Of a DNA stretch of 64,000 nt, positions 51,300 through 60,263 are shown one piece after another. The notes under the pieces were generated by a model that saw nothing but the letters and a program-made list of their open reading frames with translations, was not told the origin of the DNA and did no database searches. Origin of the DNA: an uncultured Pelagibacteraceae bacterium (GTDB lineage Bacteria; Pseudomonadota; Alphaproteobacteria; Pelagibacterales; Pelagibacteraceae); NCBI GenBank assembly GCA_902522115.1, contig CABYUV010000001.1:103491-167490 (forward strand), written 5' to 3'. The stretch's first letter is position 1, and each line of letters opens with the position of its first letter. Position numbers and translations under genes: made by a program.

Positions 51300-52390
51300 T
51301 TAATTTATAAAGCGATTGTTCCAAAAATTCATCGATATCACCATCTAATACTTTGTCAGGACTAGTACTTTCAAAGTTAGTTCTATTATCTTTTACAAGT
51401 CTGTAAGGTTGAAGAACATATGATCTAATTTGATGGCCCCACCCTATTTCAGATTTAGAACTTTCAACATTTTGACTTTCCTCCTCTCTTTTTTTAGTTT
51501 CATAATCATATAATCTTGCTTTCAACATATTCATGCATGTTTCTTTATTTTTATGTTGAGATCTTTCATTTTGACATTGAACAACAATTTTTGATGGAAG
51601 GTGAGTTATTCTTACTGCACTATCTGTTGTATTCACATGCTGTCCACCTGCTCCGCTAGAACGATAAGTATCAATTCTCAAATCCTTTTCTAATATCTCA
51701 ATATTAATATTTTCATCTACTACTGGGTATATCCAGATACTTGCAAAACTTGTATGTCTTCTTGCGCCAGAATCAAAGGGAGATATTCTAACAAGCCTAT
51801 GTATCCCTGACTCTTTTCTTAACCAACCAAATACATAGTCTCCATCTATTCTTATTGTTGCAGATTTAATTCCTGCTTCATCACCTCTGTGTTCACTAAT
51901 TAAACTTGATTTGAAATTTTTTTTATCAGACCATTTTAAGTACATTCTTCTGAGCATATCTGCCCAATCTTGGCTTTCTGTGCCACCTGCTCCTGCATGT
52001 ATTTCGATATAACAATCTAATGAGTCAGCCTCATTAGACAAAAAACATTTAATTTCATTTTTTTTTACCTCTTTTTTAAGATCTTTTATATTTTGTAATA
52101 TCTCTTTTTGAACTGTTAAATTTTCTTCTTCCAGAGCTAGTTCAATCAAATCATCTAAATCTCTAAGTTTTTTATCAGAATTTTCAAATGAATTAATTAA
52201 GCCTTCATAAAGTTTTTTTTCTTTTATAATTCTTTGGGAATTATTTTTATCATGCCAAAAATTGGCTTCTAGCATTTGAGAATTTAAAGACTGAAGTTTT
52301 AATTGGATTTCATTTTTTTCAAAGATACTCCTTTATTCTTTGATTTATTTTTACCACTTCGTCTTTATAATTTTGATAATTATCATCCAT
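51289..52390 (-). CDS. prfB: Peptide chain release factor 2, with programmed +1 frameshift
   Basis: Terminates translation at UGA and UAA. The downstream frame (from 52320) carries the domains: the GGQ loop in SGAGGQHVNTTDSAVRI, the GSGGTE-type block GAGGTESQDWADM and the SPF codon-recognition motif in RISPFDSGARRHTSF. The first 23 codons (MDDNYQNYKDEV to RIKEYL) lie in another frame from an ATG at 52390, which overlaps the upstream gene's TAA stop by one base. They end in TAT CTT TGA, preceded by an internal AAGGAG. A +1 slip at CTT-T joins the frames, giving 366 residues (E. coli RF2 has 365). This is the known RF2 autoregulatory device: low RF2 lets the ribosome pause at UGA and shift. The unshifted product is a 23-residue peptide. 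Confidence 0.95.
52319..52333 (-). promoter_or_regulatory. Programmed +1 frameshift site of prfB
   Basis: On the minus strand AAGGAG, TAT, CTT, TGA, A: an internal Shine-Dalgarno-like element three bases before the CUU slip codon and an in-frame UGA. This matches the E. coli arrangement (SD, UAU CUU UGA). The reading resumes at GAA (52320-52318). Confidence 0.93.
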
Positions 52391-54729
52391 TAATAAAACT
52401 TTAATATATTATTATTTGCATCTAATCTATCTGAATCTGATTGACGAACTTTTCCATTGGCTAGATTTTCTTTTTTAAATACCTCAATAATTGTATCTTT
52501 TGAGGTAAATTTTGCTTTTTGCCCAGTTAAAGGATCAACAACCATCATTACTGTATTTTTAGCAGCTTTAAAAGGTCTTGCATCAGATTTCCTAACCGAG
52601 TCCTTAATAAATTTTTTGAAAATTGGTAAAGCTGTTTTAGATCCAGTTTCATACTTTCCTAAAGGAGTAGGATTATCAGAACCAACATAAACACCAACTA
52701 AAAGATTTGATGTGAATCCAATAAACCAAGTATCAGTATTTTTATTTGTTGTTCCAGTTTTCCCAGCTAAATTTAAATTTAGATCCTTTAATTTTTTTGC
52801 AGTTCCTCTTTGAACAACTCCTTCTAGTATTGAAGTCATTTGATAAGCTGTTTCAGCAGAGAAAATTTGTTTATAGTTATTTTTAATTTCTGGAAAATCA
52901 GAACCTAGATACGAAATTTCATTACAGTTAATACATTTCCTTTTTTCATTATTAAAAATAGTATTCCCTTCACTATCTTGAATTCTATCAATTAATATAG
53001 GTTCAACAATTTTTCCTCCATTAACAAAAACTGAATATGCAGATGTAAGTTTTAATAATGTAGTTTCAGCTGAACCTAGAGAAATAGATAATAATTCATC
53101 AGGATTTTCGTAAATATTAAGTTGTTTTGAAAAGTTAATGATTTTTTCTAAACCTAAGTTTTGAGCAATCCTAACAGTCATTAAATTTCTGGATTTTTCT
53201 AAACCTACTCTTAAAGTAGATGGTCCATAGAACTTTTTTCCATAATTTTCTGGTTTCCACATTTTCAAGTCTTCGCCTTGATCTAATACTAAAGGAGCAT
53301 CTAAAACTAAAGTTGTTGGTGAAAAATTATTCTCTAAAGCTAATGCATAAACAAATGGTTTAAAAGCTGATCCAGGTTGTCTTTTTGCTTGAGTTGCTCT
53401 ATTAAATTCACTTTGCTTAAAACTAAAACCACCACTTAATGCTAAAATTCTACCAGTAAATGGATCCATCACTACAATTCCACCATTAACTTTTGGTAAT
53501 TGCTCTAAACTATAAATATTTTCGTTAATATTTTTTACATAAATTATATCACCTGGTCTTAACAATTTATTAAATTCTTTCTTTGTCCATGAAATACTCT
53601 TGTATTCAATAATGCCTCTCATGTTATCTTGAGTTTCTATTTCCGCCGAAAATTTATTTAGCTTTTTTACTATCGCTAATTTCCAATTAATTGAATTTTC
53701 TAATCTATATTTTTCTAAACCTTTATTCCATTCAGAATTATAATCTTTATTAGTTAGCGAGCCTCTCCAACCTTTCCTTTTATCATATTCTATTAACCCT
53801 TCTCGTAAAGATTTTGTTGCTATTTTTTGTAGTTTTAGATCCATAGGAATGTTTATATTGAAGCCTTGTTTATAAACTTTGTCATAACCTAGGGTTTCAA
53901 CTACATTTTTTCTAACATCTTCTATGTAATATTGAGCATCCTCTAAATAAATTTTTTTTGTTTTTTTTAATTTTATTTCCTCATTTTTAAGTTTTTCATA
54001 CCATTCTTTTGTCAAATAATTATTTTCTAATAAATTTTTTAATACTAAATTTCTTCTAAATTTTGCTACTTCTAAATCTTTATAAGGATTATATTTACTT
54101 GGTGCTTTAGGCAAAGCTGCTAATAATGCTGCCTCTGAATAATTTAAATCTCTGATAGATTTATCAAAGTATTCCAGACTAGCAGCAGCAACACCATATG
54201 CACCACTTCCTAGATAAATTTGGTTCAAATAAAGTTCTAAAATCCTTTCTTTAGTTAATGCTCTTTCAATTCTAAATGCAAGAATTGCCTCTTTAATTTT
54301 TCTGTTTAAACTTACTTCATTTGTTAATAAAAAATTTTTAGCAACTTGTTGTGTAATCGTTGATGCACCTTCTAGTCTTTTGGAAGATAGTATATTTGAA
54401 ATATTATTTATTACCGCTCTAACTACACCTTTGGCATCAACTCCAGGATGAGAAAAAAAATTTTTATCCTCAGCAGACAAAAAAGCATTAATCACATTTT
54501 TTGGAATAGAGTTAAAAGGAACAAATATTCTCTTTTCTTTAGAAAAATCAGAGACTACCTCTCCATTGCCAGAATAAACCTTGCTTGAAACTGAGGGTTT
54601 ATAGTTATTTAAAAATTTATAATCAGGAAGATTATTGGAATATGTCCACAATATAACAATTATCGAAATTCCTGATAAAAGAATAAAACTTGAACATAAA
54701 ATAAGAATATTTTTTATAATTTTATTCAT
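52390..54729 (-). CDS. mrcA: Class A penicillin-binding protein 1A
   Basis: A bifunctional peptidoglycan synthase anchored in the inner membrane, 779 residues. An N-terminal membrane anchor (ILILCSSFILLSGISIIVIL) is followed by the GT51 glycosyltransferase domain with catalytic Glu87 (SAEDKNFFSHPG) and EGASTITQQVAKN. The transpeptidase domain has Ser454-x-x-Lys457 (GSAFKPF), SRN at 513-515 and KTGT at 657-660. FNRATQAKRQPGSAFKPF is the PBP1A active-site context. An OB-like insert lies between the domains. Its stop overlaps the prfB start (TAATG), so wall synthesis and RF2 share a transcript. Confidence 0.95.
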   Translation of the reverse strand: MNKIIKNILILCSSFILLSGISIIVILWTYSNNLPDYKFLNNYKPSVSSKVYSGNGEVVSDFSKEKRIFVPFNSIPKNVINAFLSAEDKNFFSHPGVDAKGVVRAVINNISNILSSKRLEGASTITQQVAKNFLLTNEVSLNRKIKEAILAFRIERALTKERILELYLNQIYLGSGAYGVAAASLEYFDKSIRDLNYSEAALLAALPKAPSKYNPYKDLEVAKFRRNLVLKNLLENNYLTKEWYEKLKNEEIKLKKTKKIYLEDAQYYIEDVRKNVVETLGYDKVYKQGFNINIPMDLKLQKIATKSLREGLIEYDKRKGWRGSLTNKDYNSEWNKGLEKYRLENSINWKLAIVKKLNKFSAEIETQDNMRGIIEYKSISWTKKEFNKLLRPGDIIYVKNINENIYSLEQLPKVNGGIVVMDPFTGRILALSGGFSFKQSEFNRATQAKRQPGSAFKPFVYALALENNFSPTTLVLDAPLVLDQGEDLKMWKPENYGKKFYGPSTLRVGLEKSRNLMTVRIAQNLGLEKIINFSKQLNIYENPDELLSISLGSAETTLLKLTSAYSVFVNGGKIVEPILIDRIQDSEGNTIFNNEKRKCINCNEISYLGSDFPEIKNNYKQIFSAETAYQMTSILEGVVQRGTAKKLKDLNLNLAGKTGTTNKNTDTWFIGFTSNLLVGVYVGSDNPTPLGKYETGSKTALPIFKKFIKDSVRKSDARPFKAAKNTVMMVVDPLTGQKAKFTSKDTIIEVFKKENLANGKVRQSDSDRLDANNNILKFY

Positions 54730-54830
54730 TTTAATATCATTATACGTCGGAATTTGTTAAAGATATGGCAGATGAAATAAACAAAATTTTTAATAATTAA
54801 ACAATTAATGAAAAAAATAATCATAAAACT

Positions 54831-56645
54831 ATGGAAAAAAATTTATATATTGATGCATCGCATCCTAATGAAACAAGAGTCGTTCTCAAATCAGGTGAAA
54901 ATATTGAGGATTACGAATATGAAGGTTTAAAAAATAACTTAATTAAAAATAATATATATTTAGGTAAAGTTAGTAGAATAGAACCATCCTTACAAGCAGC
55001 ATTTGTTGATTTTGGAAGAGACAGACATGGATTTCTCTCTTTTAATGATATTCAATCAGATTATTATCAAATTCCTAAAGGAGATTTAGAAAAAATAAAA
55101 GAAGAGGAAGAAAAAGTAAGAGAAGAACTTTCCAGGGAAGTTGAAGCAAAAGAAGATGAAAATATAGAAGAAGGTAAAATAGAATTAGACGATCCTATTG
55201 AACAAGAAATTAATGAACAAATAGAAGAAGACTCTATTGATAAAGAAAGAAATTTTTCTAAGGAAAATTTTATTGAAGAAAAAGAAAAAAAAAATAAGCA
55301 TAAATTTAAACTTAAAAGATATAAAATTCAGGAAGTAATCAAACCAAATCAAGTAATTCTTGTTCAAGTTATTAAAGATGAAAGAGGTCAGAAAGGTGCT
55401 GCGTTAAGCACTTTTATTTCAATTGCAGGTAAGTATATAGTTTTAATGCCTAATACTCCGAAAGGTGGTGGAATATCTAGAAAAATATTTAATCCAGCTG
55501 ACAGAAAAAAAATAAGAACAATTCTTAATGAGATAGAAATACCAAGAGAGATGGGTTTAATTGTTAGAACTGCTGGAAGCAATAAAACAAAAAATGAAAT
55601 AAATAATGATTTAACAACTTTGATTAATACTTGGGCTCAAATTAAAGACAATGCAATCAACTCTATCGCTCCTTCTTTAATACATCAAGAAAGTGAAATA
55701 ATTAAAAGAACTCTACGAGACATGTTTGACGATAATACACAAAATATAATAGTAGAAGGTAATGATGGCTACAAAAAAGCCCAGTCATTCATGAAAAATA
55801 TGATGCCATCTAGTGTGAGAAAAGTAAAAAAATATAGAGGTAAGATTCCACTTTTTATACAAGAAAATATTGAACAAAAATTAAATCAAATTTTTGATTC
55901 TGAGATTAAACTTAAGTCGGGAGGATATTTAGTAATCAATCCAACAGAGGCTTTGGTTTCTATAGATATAAATTCTGGAAGTTCAATTAAAGGAAAAAAT
56001 GTTGAAAGCACTGCCCTTGATACAAATATTGAAGCGGCTGAAGAAATTGCAAGACAAATTAAAATTAGAGATTTATCTGGTTTAATCATTATAGATTTTA
56101 TTGATATGCTTAGTTTTGGAAATAGAAGATTAGTTGAGAGAAAACTTAAAGAAAAATGTAGATCAGATAGAGCAAGAATTCAAATCGGAAGAATAAGTAA
56201 TTTTGGTCTTCTGGAAATGTCTAGACAAAGACTTAGAGAAAGTGCGATTAAATGGAAAGTTACGTTAACAGATGAATCTTTTGCTCAAAAACTTTTAAAA
56301 ATTGTTGAGCTTAAAGCTATTATCAACAAAGCAAAATTTGTTGAATTAAGGGTTTGTGAAAAAGTTTCAGATTTTCTAAAAGAAAATTTTGTTAACGACT
56401 TAACTTATTTTGAAAAAAAAAATAAAATTACAATAGATATTATTAGCGATAATTCTTTAATTATTCCTGAGTACAAAATAGATATTAAGAACAAATCGAA
56501 AAAAACAATCGAATTAATAGAATATTATGAAAAATTAAAAAATTTAGAAATTCAAATTAAAGAAGACAAATTTATTGAAAAAAAAAATAAAATAATAAAA
56601 AAAAAAACTTATAAGAAAAAAAGATATTATAAAAAAACTAAATAA
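54831..56645 (+). CDS. Ribonuclease E/G family protein, short and lacking the Zn-link
   Basis: An endoribonuclease for rRNA maturation and mRNA decay, 604 residues. The S1 RNA-binding domain (NIYLGKVSRIEPSLQAAFVDFG near 41-62) is split by a strongly acidic, charged insert (about 82-158), and resumes at KPNQVILVQV. The DNase I-like catalytic core has metal-binding Asp379 (VSIDINSGS) and Asp422 (IIIDFIDM). After LLEMSRQRLRES the usual CPxC zinc-link of RNase E/G is absent; KWKVTLTDES follows. There is no long scaffold tail, only a Lys-rich end. It lies divergent from the penicillin-binding protein gene. RNase E and RNase G cannot be separated on these grounds. Confidence 0.9.
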   Translation: MEKNLYIDASHPNETRVVLKSGENIEDYEYEGLKNNLIKNNIYLGKVSRIEPSLQAAFVDFGRDRHGFLSFNDIQSDYYQIPKGDLEKIKEEEEKVREELSREVEAKEDENIEEGKIELDDPIEQEINEQIEEDSIDKERNFSKENFIEEKEKKNKHKFKLKRYKIQEVIKPNQVILVQVIKDERGQKGAALSTFISIAGKYIVLMPNTPKGGGISRKIFNPADRKKIRTILNEIEIPREMGLIVRTAGSNKTKNEINNDLTTLINTWAQIKDNAINSIAPSLIHQESEIIKRTLRDMFDDNTQNIIVEGNDGYKKAQSFMKNMMPSSVRKVKKYRGKIPLFIQENIEQKLNQIFDSEIKLKSGGYLVINPTEALVSIDINSGSSIKGKNVESTALDTNIEAAEEIARQIKIRDLSGLIIIDFIDMLSFGNRRLVERKLKEKCRSDRARIQIGRISNFGLLEMSRQRLRESAIKWKVTLTDESFAQKLLKIVELKAIINKAKFVELRVCEKVSDFLKENFVNDLTYFEKKNKITIDIISDNSLIIPEYKIDIKNKSKKTIELIEYYEKLKNLEIQIKEDKFIEKKNKIIKKKTYKKKRYYKKTK

Positions 56646-57411
56646 TTCCTTTTGATGGAGATGATGGATTACCCATCAAAATTTTATCTATTCTTCCTGA
56701 CTTGTAAGATTGTCTACCAGCAATAACAGCATTTTTAAAAGCAAGCGCCATTTCAAAAGGTTTTTTGGCTTTTGCAATTGCTGTATTAACTAATACTCCA
56801 TCACATCCTAGCTCCATTGCTATTGTTGCATCAGATGCTTGACCTAAACCAGCATCAATAATCAATGGAAGTTTGGTTTGTTTTCTAATTATTTGAATAT
56901 TGATTTTATTTTGAATGCCTAGACCTGATCCAATTGGTGCAGCTAGGGGCATAATTGCATCAGCACCTGAATTCTCTAAACGCTTAGCCATTAATGGATC
57001 ATCAGTGCAATAAACCATAACACTAAAACCCTCTTTAGCTAAAACCTCTGTTGATTTTAGAGTTTCTATCATGTCAGGAAATAAATTTCTTTTATCTCCT
57101 AAAACTTCTAATTTAACTAACTTCCAACCACCTATTTCTCTGGCCAATCTTAAAGTTCTCAAAGCTTCTTTTGAATTAAAACATCCAGCAGTATTGGGTA
57201 AATATGTAATTTTTTTTGGATCAATATAATCCATCAGCAAAGGCTTATTTTTATCTGAAATATTAACCCTTCTTACAGCAACTGTTACGATTTCTGCTCC
57301 AGAAAGTTTAATTGCTTTTGCACACTCAGACATAGTTTTATATTTTCCTGTTCCAACAATTAATCTGGAATTAAATTTTTTATTTGCAATAATTAGATTA
57401 TCTTTTTTCAA
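56638..57411 (-). CDS. thiG: Thiazole synthase
   Basis: Builds the thiazole ring of thiamine from 1-deoxyxylulose phosphate, a glycine-derived imine and ThiS-thiocarboxylate. A TTG at 57411 is chosen because it lies 8 bases after GGAGG and gives 257 residues (E. coli 256); an open frame reaches a TTG at 57426 inside thiS. Blocks are SRLIVGTGKYK, the Schiff-base Lys in VKLEVLGD, MVYCTDDPLMAKRL, MPLAAPIGSGLG and IDAGLGQASDAT. It follows thiS by 1 bp. The end overlaps the RNase gene by 8 bp. Confidence 0.93.
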   Translation of the reverse strand: MKKDNLIIANKKFNSRLIVGTGKYKTMSECAKAIKLSGAEIVTVAVRRVNISDKNKPLLMDYIDPKKITYLPNTAGCFNSKEALRTLRLAREIGGWKLVKLEVLGDKRNLFPDMIETLKSTEVLAKEGFSVMVYCTDDPLMAKRLENSGADAIMPLAAPIGSGLGIQNKINIQIIRKQTKLPLIIDAGLGQASDATIAMELGCDGVLVNTAIAKAKKPFEMALAFKNAVIAGRQSYKSGRIDKILMGNPSSPSKGII

Positions 57412-57412
57412 A

Positions 57413-57631
57413 TTAACCGCCTCCAATAAAATGAACTATTTCAATTTTATCATTTTTATTTAATTTTATTTTATTAATTTTTTTTTTATTTATTATTTCC
57501 TCATTAAGCTCAATTGCTACTTTATTTAGAGGTATTTTTAGATTTTTTAACACCATGGAGAGATTAGAACCTTGAATTATAGATTTGATTTTGCCATTTA
57601 TTTTGATTTTTATTTTTTTTATTTTTTTCAT
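57413..57631 (-). CDS. thiS: Sulfur carrier protein ThiS
   Basis: A small ubiquitin-like protein, 72 residues, that carries sulfur as a C-terminal thiocarboxylate to ThiG. It contains KIKINGKIKSI at the start, KVAIELNEEIINK in the middle and ends VHFIGGG. The tail codons GGAGGCGGT also supply the ribosome binding site of thiG. Its start codon is only 16 bp from the divergent aroQ start, so promoters must lie inside neighbouring coding sequence. Confidence 0.9.
   Translation of the reverse strand: MKKIKKIKIKINGKIKSIIQGSNLSMVLKNLKIPLNKVAIELNEEIINKKKINKIKLNKNDKIEIVHFIGGG
57420..57424 (-). promoter_or_regulatory. thiG ribosome binding site inside thiS
   Basis: GGAGG on the minus strand, formed by the Gly codons of the thiS tail, sits 8 bases before the TTG start of thiG. 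It decides the thiG start and couples the two genes. Confidence 0.8.
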
Positions 57632-57647
57632 CGTATATAAGTGCTGA

Positions 57648-58097
57648 ATGAATAATAAAATAATTATTATTAACGGTCCAAATCTTAATCTATTAGGAGA
57701 AAGAGAACAATCACAATATGGATCAACTACTTTTGACCAGCTTAAAGAGAATTGTTCTAAAAAAGCACAAGAAATTGGGCTTGATGTTGAATTTGCTCAA
57801 TCTAATGTTGAAGGAGAGCTTGTTAATATAATTCAAGATGCTAGGAAAAAATTTGATGGTATGATTATAAATGCTGCTGCATTTACTCATACCTCTGTAG
57901 CCATAAGAGATGCTCTAGATTTATTTAAAAAACCAAAAATCGAGTTACATTTATCTAATATTTATAAAAGAGAGGAATTTAGACATAAATCACTTATAAG
58001 TGGTGTCGTAACTGGAGGAATATTTGGATTAGGTGCCGAAGGATATATTTTGGCCATAATTTCATTACAAAAGACTTTGCAAAATGAAGATAGATAA
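57648..58097 (+). CDS. aroQ: 3-dehydroquinate dehydratase type II
   Basis: Shikimate pathway step from 3-dehydroquinate to 3-dehydroshikimate, 149 residues as in type II enzymes. NGPNLNLLGEREQSQYGS at the N-terminus holds the catalytic Arg and Tyr, and HLSNIYKREEFRHKS holds the catalytic His. AAAFTHTSVAIRDAL is also conserved. It overlaps accB by 14 bp; aroQ-accB-accC is a widespread order in proteobacteria. Confidence 0.96.
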   Translation: MNNKIIIINGPNLNLLGEREQSQYGSTTFDQLKENCSKKAQEIGLDVEFAQSNVEGELVNIIQDARKKFDGMIINAAAFTHTSVAIRDALDLFKKPKIELHLSNIYKREEFRHKSLISGVVTGGIFGLGAEGYILAIISLQKTLQNEDR

Positions 58098-58518
58098 AAA
58101 AATAATTAAAGAATTAAGCGATTATTTAAAAGAATTTAATCTTACTGAAATAGAGATAACTGAAAAAGATACAAAAGTTAAAGTATCAAAAAATAATGTT
58201 TCAATAAGTAACCAACCTCAAGTTATTTCACCCTCATCACCTAAAACAGATTCGACAAATGCTCAAACTCAAAATATTAAATCAGGTACTGAAATTACTT
58301 CACCTATAATTGGAACAGCCTATCATGCTCCAGAACCTGGTGCTAAAAAGTTTGTTGATGTTGGAAAGAAAATTAAAAAAGGTGATACAATAATGATCGT
58401 TGAAGCAATGAAAACAATGAATCATGTACCTTCAACGGCAGATGGGGTGGTAAAAGAAATTTGTGTTGAAGACGGACAGCCTGTAGAATTTGGTCAAACT
58501 ATTATTATTCTAGAATAA
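58084..58518 (+). CDS. accB: Acetyl-CoA carboxylase biotin carboxyl carrier protein
   Basis: Carries the biotin used by acetyl-CoA carboxylase, the first step of fatty acid synthesis. The 144 residues have an N-terminal helix (IIKELSDYLKEFNLTEIEI), a Ser/Pro/Gln-rich linker (about 40-70) and the biotinyl domain with Lys110 in VEAMKTMNHV. TSPIIGTAYHAPEPGAKKFV carries the extra thumb region of AccB. It overlaps aroQ by 14 bp and precedes accC by 3 bp. Confidence 0.96.
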   Translation: MKIDKKIIKELSDYLKEFNLTEIEITEKDTKVKVSKNNVSISNQPQVISPSSPKTDSTNAQTQNIKSGTEITSPIIGTAYHAPEPGAKKFVDVGKKIKKGDTIMIVEAMKTMNHVPSTADGVVKEICVEDGQPVEFGQTIIILE

Positions 58519-58521
58519 ATA

Positions 58522-59859
58522 ATGTTTAAAAAAATTTTAATTGCAAACCGTGGGGAAATTGCAGTTAGAATTATTAGAGCATGTAAAGAATGGGGAATAT
58601 CTACAGTAGCTGTTCATTCAGATGTAGATAGAGATAGCATGCACGTAAGATTGGCTGATGAAAGCGTATGTATTGGTTCTCATCAACCAGTAAATAGTTA
58701 TTTAAATATTCCAGCATTAATGTCAGCAATAGAACTTACAAGTGCTGATGCTGTTCATCCTGGCTATGGTTTTCTCTCTGAAAATTCAAATTTTGCGAGA
58801 ATTTTAGAAGAAAACAAAATTTATTTTATTGGAGCCTCATCAAAACATATCGAAATGATGGGTGATAAAATTCAAGCAAAAAAAATAGCTAAAGAAAATG
58901 GATTACCCGTTATTGAAGGGTCTGAAGGGGGTGTAAAAGATGTTTCTGAAGCAAAAGAACTTTGTAAAAAAATTGGTTTTCCTGTCTTAATCAAAGCCTC
59001 AGGTGGAGGTGGGGGTAAAGGTATGAAAATAGTTTTTAAGGAAGAAGAATTTGAAACGTTGTTTTCAACAGCTAAATCCGAAGCACAAAAATACTTTGGT
59101 AACGATGAAGTTTATATTGAAAAATATTTTCAAAATCCAAGACATATCGAGGTTCAAATACTAGCTGGAAAAAATAGAGTAGTTCACCTTCATGAAAGAG
59201 ATTGTTCAGTTCAAAGAAGACATCAAAAATTAATAGAGGAAACACCAAGTCCGGTTTTAAATAATGACATTAGAAAAGATTTATTTGAGAGGACAGTAAA
59301 AATGGTAGCTAAAATAGGTTATATGGGTGCTGGAACTGTTGAGTTTATATATGAAGATGGTAAATTTTATTTCCTTGAAATGAATACAAGAGTTCAAGTT
59401 GAACATCCAGTGACAGAAATGGTAACAGGTATCGATATAATTAAAGAACAAATTTGGATAGCTTTTTCAGGAGAAACAGCTTTGAAACAAAGTGATATAA
59501 ATCCTAGAGGACATGCGATTGAATGTAGAATAAATGCTGAAGATGCTAGTAAAAACTTTCAGCCTTCACCTGGGGTTATTACTATGTGTCATCAACCATC
59601 TGGTTTTAGAACCAGAGTGGATGGTGCAATATTTCAAGGCTATAAGGTAACACCTTATTACGATAGTATGGTTTGTAAATTAATTTGTCATGGGAGAAAC
59701 CGAACAGAAGCAATTCAAAGAATGAATAGATCTTTAGATGAATTTGTAATTGAGGGTATAACCACAACAATACCTCTACATAAAAAATTACTTAATCATA
59801 AAAAATTTATAAACTCAGATTTTAATGTTAGTTGGCTAGATAAAGATTCAATTGTTTAA
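58522..59859 (+). CDS. accC: Acetyl-CoA carboxylase biotin carboxylase subunit
   Basis: Carboxylates biotin on AccB with ATP and bicarbonate, 445 residues (E. coli 449). Landmarks are FKKILIANRGEIAVRIIRA, the ATP-grasp glycine loop KASGGGGGKGMK, HERDCSVQRRHQKLIEE, EMNTRVQVEHPVTE and the C-terminal FQPSPGVI. It ends aroQ-accB-accC and overlaps the convergent DUF2155 gene by 4 bp. Confidence 0.97.
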   Translation: MFKKILIANRGEIAVRIIRACKEWGISTVAVHSDVDRDSMHVRLADESVCIGSHQPVNSYLNIPALMSAIELTSADAVHPGYGFLSENSNFARILEENKIYFIGASSKHIEMMGDKIQAKKIAKENGLPVIEGSEGGVKDVSEAKELCKKIGFPVLIKASGGGGGKGMKIVFKEEEFETLFSTAKSEAQKYFGNDEVYIEKYFQNPRHIEVQILAGKNRVVHLHERDCSVQRRHQKLIEETPSPVLNNDIRKDLFERTVKMVAKIGYMGAGTVEFIYEDGKFYFLEMNTRVQVEHPVTEMVTGIDIIKEQIWIAFSGETALKQSDINPRGHAIECRINAEDASKNFQPSPGVITMCHQPSGFRTRVDGAIFQGYKVTPYYDSMVCKLICHGRNRTEAIQRMNRSLDEFVIEGITTTIPLHKKLLNHKKFINSDFNVSWLDKDSIV

Positions 59860-60263
59860 TAACAATTTACAAGCCACACATCGTAAACAGGATGATCAAA
59901 AGGTGCAATTGATGGACTTGATGAAAACATCCAACCATTAAAAACGAAAACTTCATCATTATTTTTATTAGTTAAATCTCGAACTTGTATATAAGCAGTA
60001 ATTTCTGGATTATCATCAAATTCTGAATTTTTACATTTTAAACTTTTAATTGATAAGTCTTTAAACTTTATTAATTCTCCATTTTTAAGTTTAAGTGAGG
60101 TGTTTTTAGAGCTTATTTTATCCAAAATTTTTATATTGGTAAAAGTTCCCTCTAAATTACTTTTTGAATTTGAGTTTAATAATGAACAAAAATAAAATAA
60201 AAAAACTAAATAGATTAGTTTAAAATTATTCTTTCCAACTTGAGTATTTCTTTTTAATACCAT
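59856..60263 (-). CDS. DUF2155 domain protein, probably exported
   Basis: A 135-residue protein found in alphaproteobacteria. A basic start and hydrophobic stretch (LIYLVFLFYFCSLLN) look like a signal peptide or anchor. The C-terminal domain has the DUF2155 marks TAYIQVRDL, VFNGWMFSSSPS and HPVYDVWLVNC. The ATG at 60263 lies 38 bp inside the preceding NDUFA12-like gene, and no later start is available in frame. Pairing with the NDUFA12-like gene is common in this class of bacteria. Function unknown. Confidence 0.85.
   Translation of the reverse strand: MVLKRNTQVGKNNFKLIYLVFLFYFCSLLNSNSKSNLEGTFTNIKILDKISSKNTSLKLKNGELIKFKDLSIKSLKCKNSEFDDNPEITAYIQVRDLTNKNNDEVFVFNGWMFSSSPSIAPFDHPVYDVWLVNCY

Noticed and set aside
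52275..52275. ATG at 52275 as the prfB start
   Set aside because: It would remove the N-terminal helices of RF2; the frameshift leader upstream restores full length.
54764..54799. Short frame MADEINKIFNN before the RNase E/G gene
   Set aside because: Eleven codons with no ribosome binding site in an A+T-rich promoter region; not enough to call a gene.
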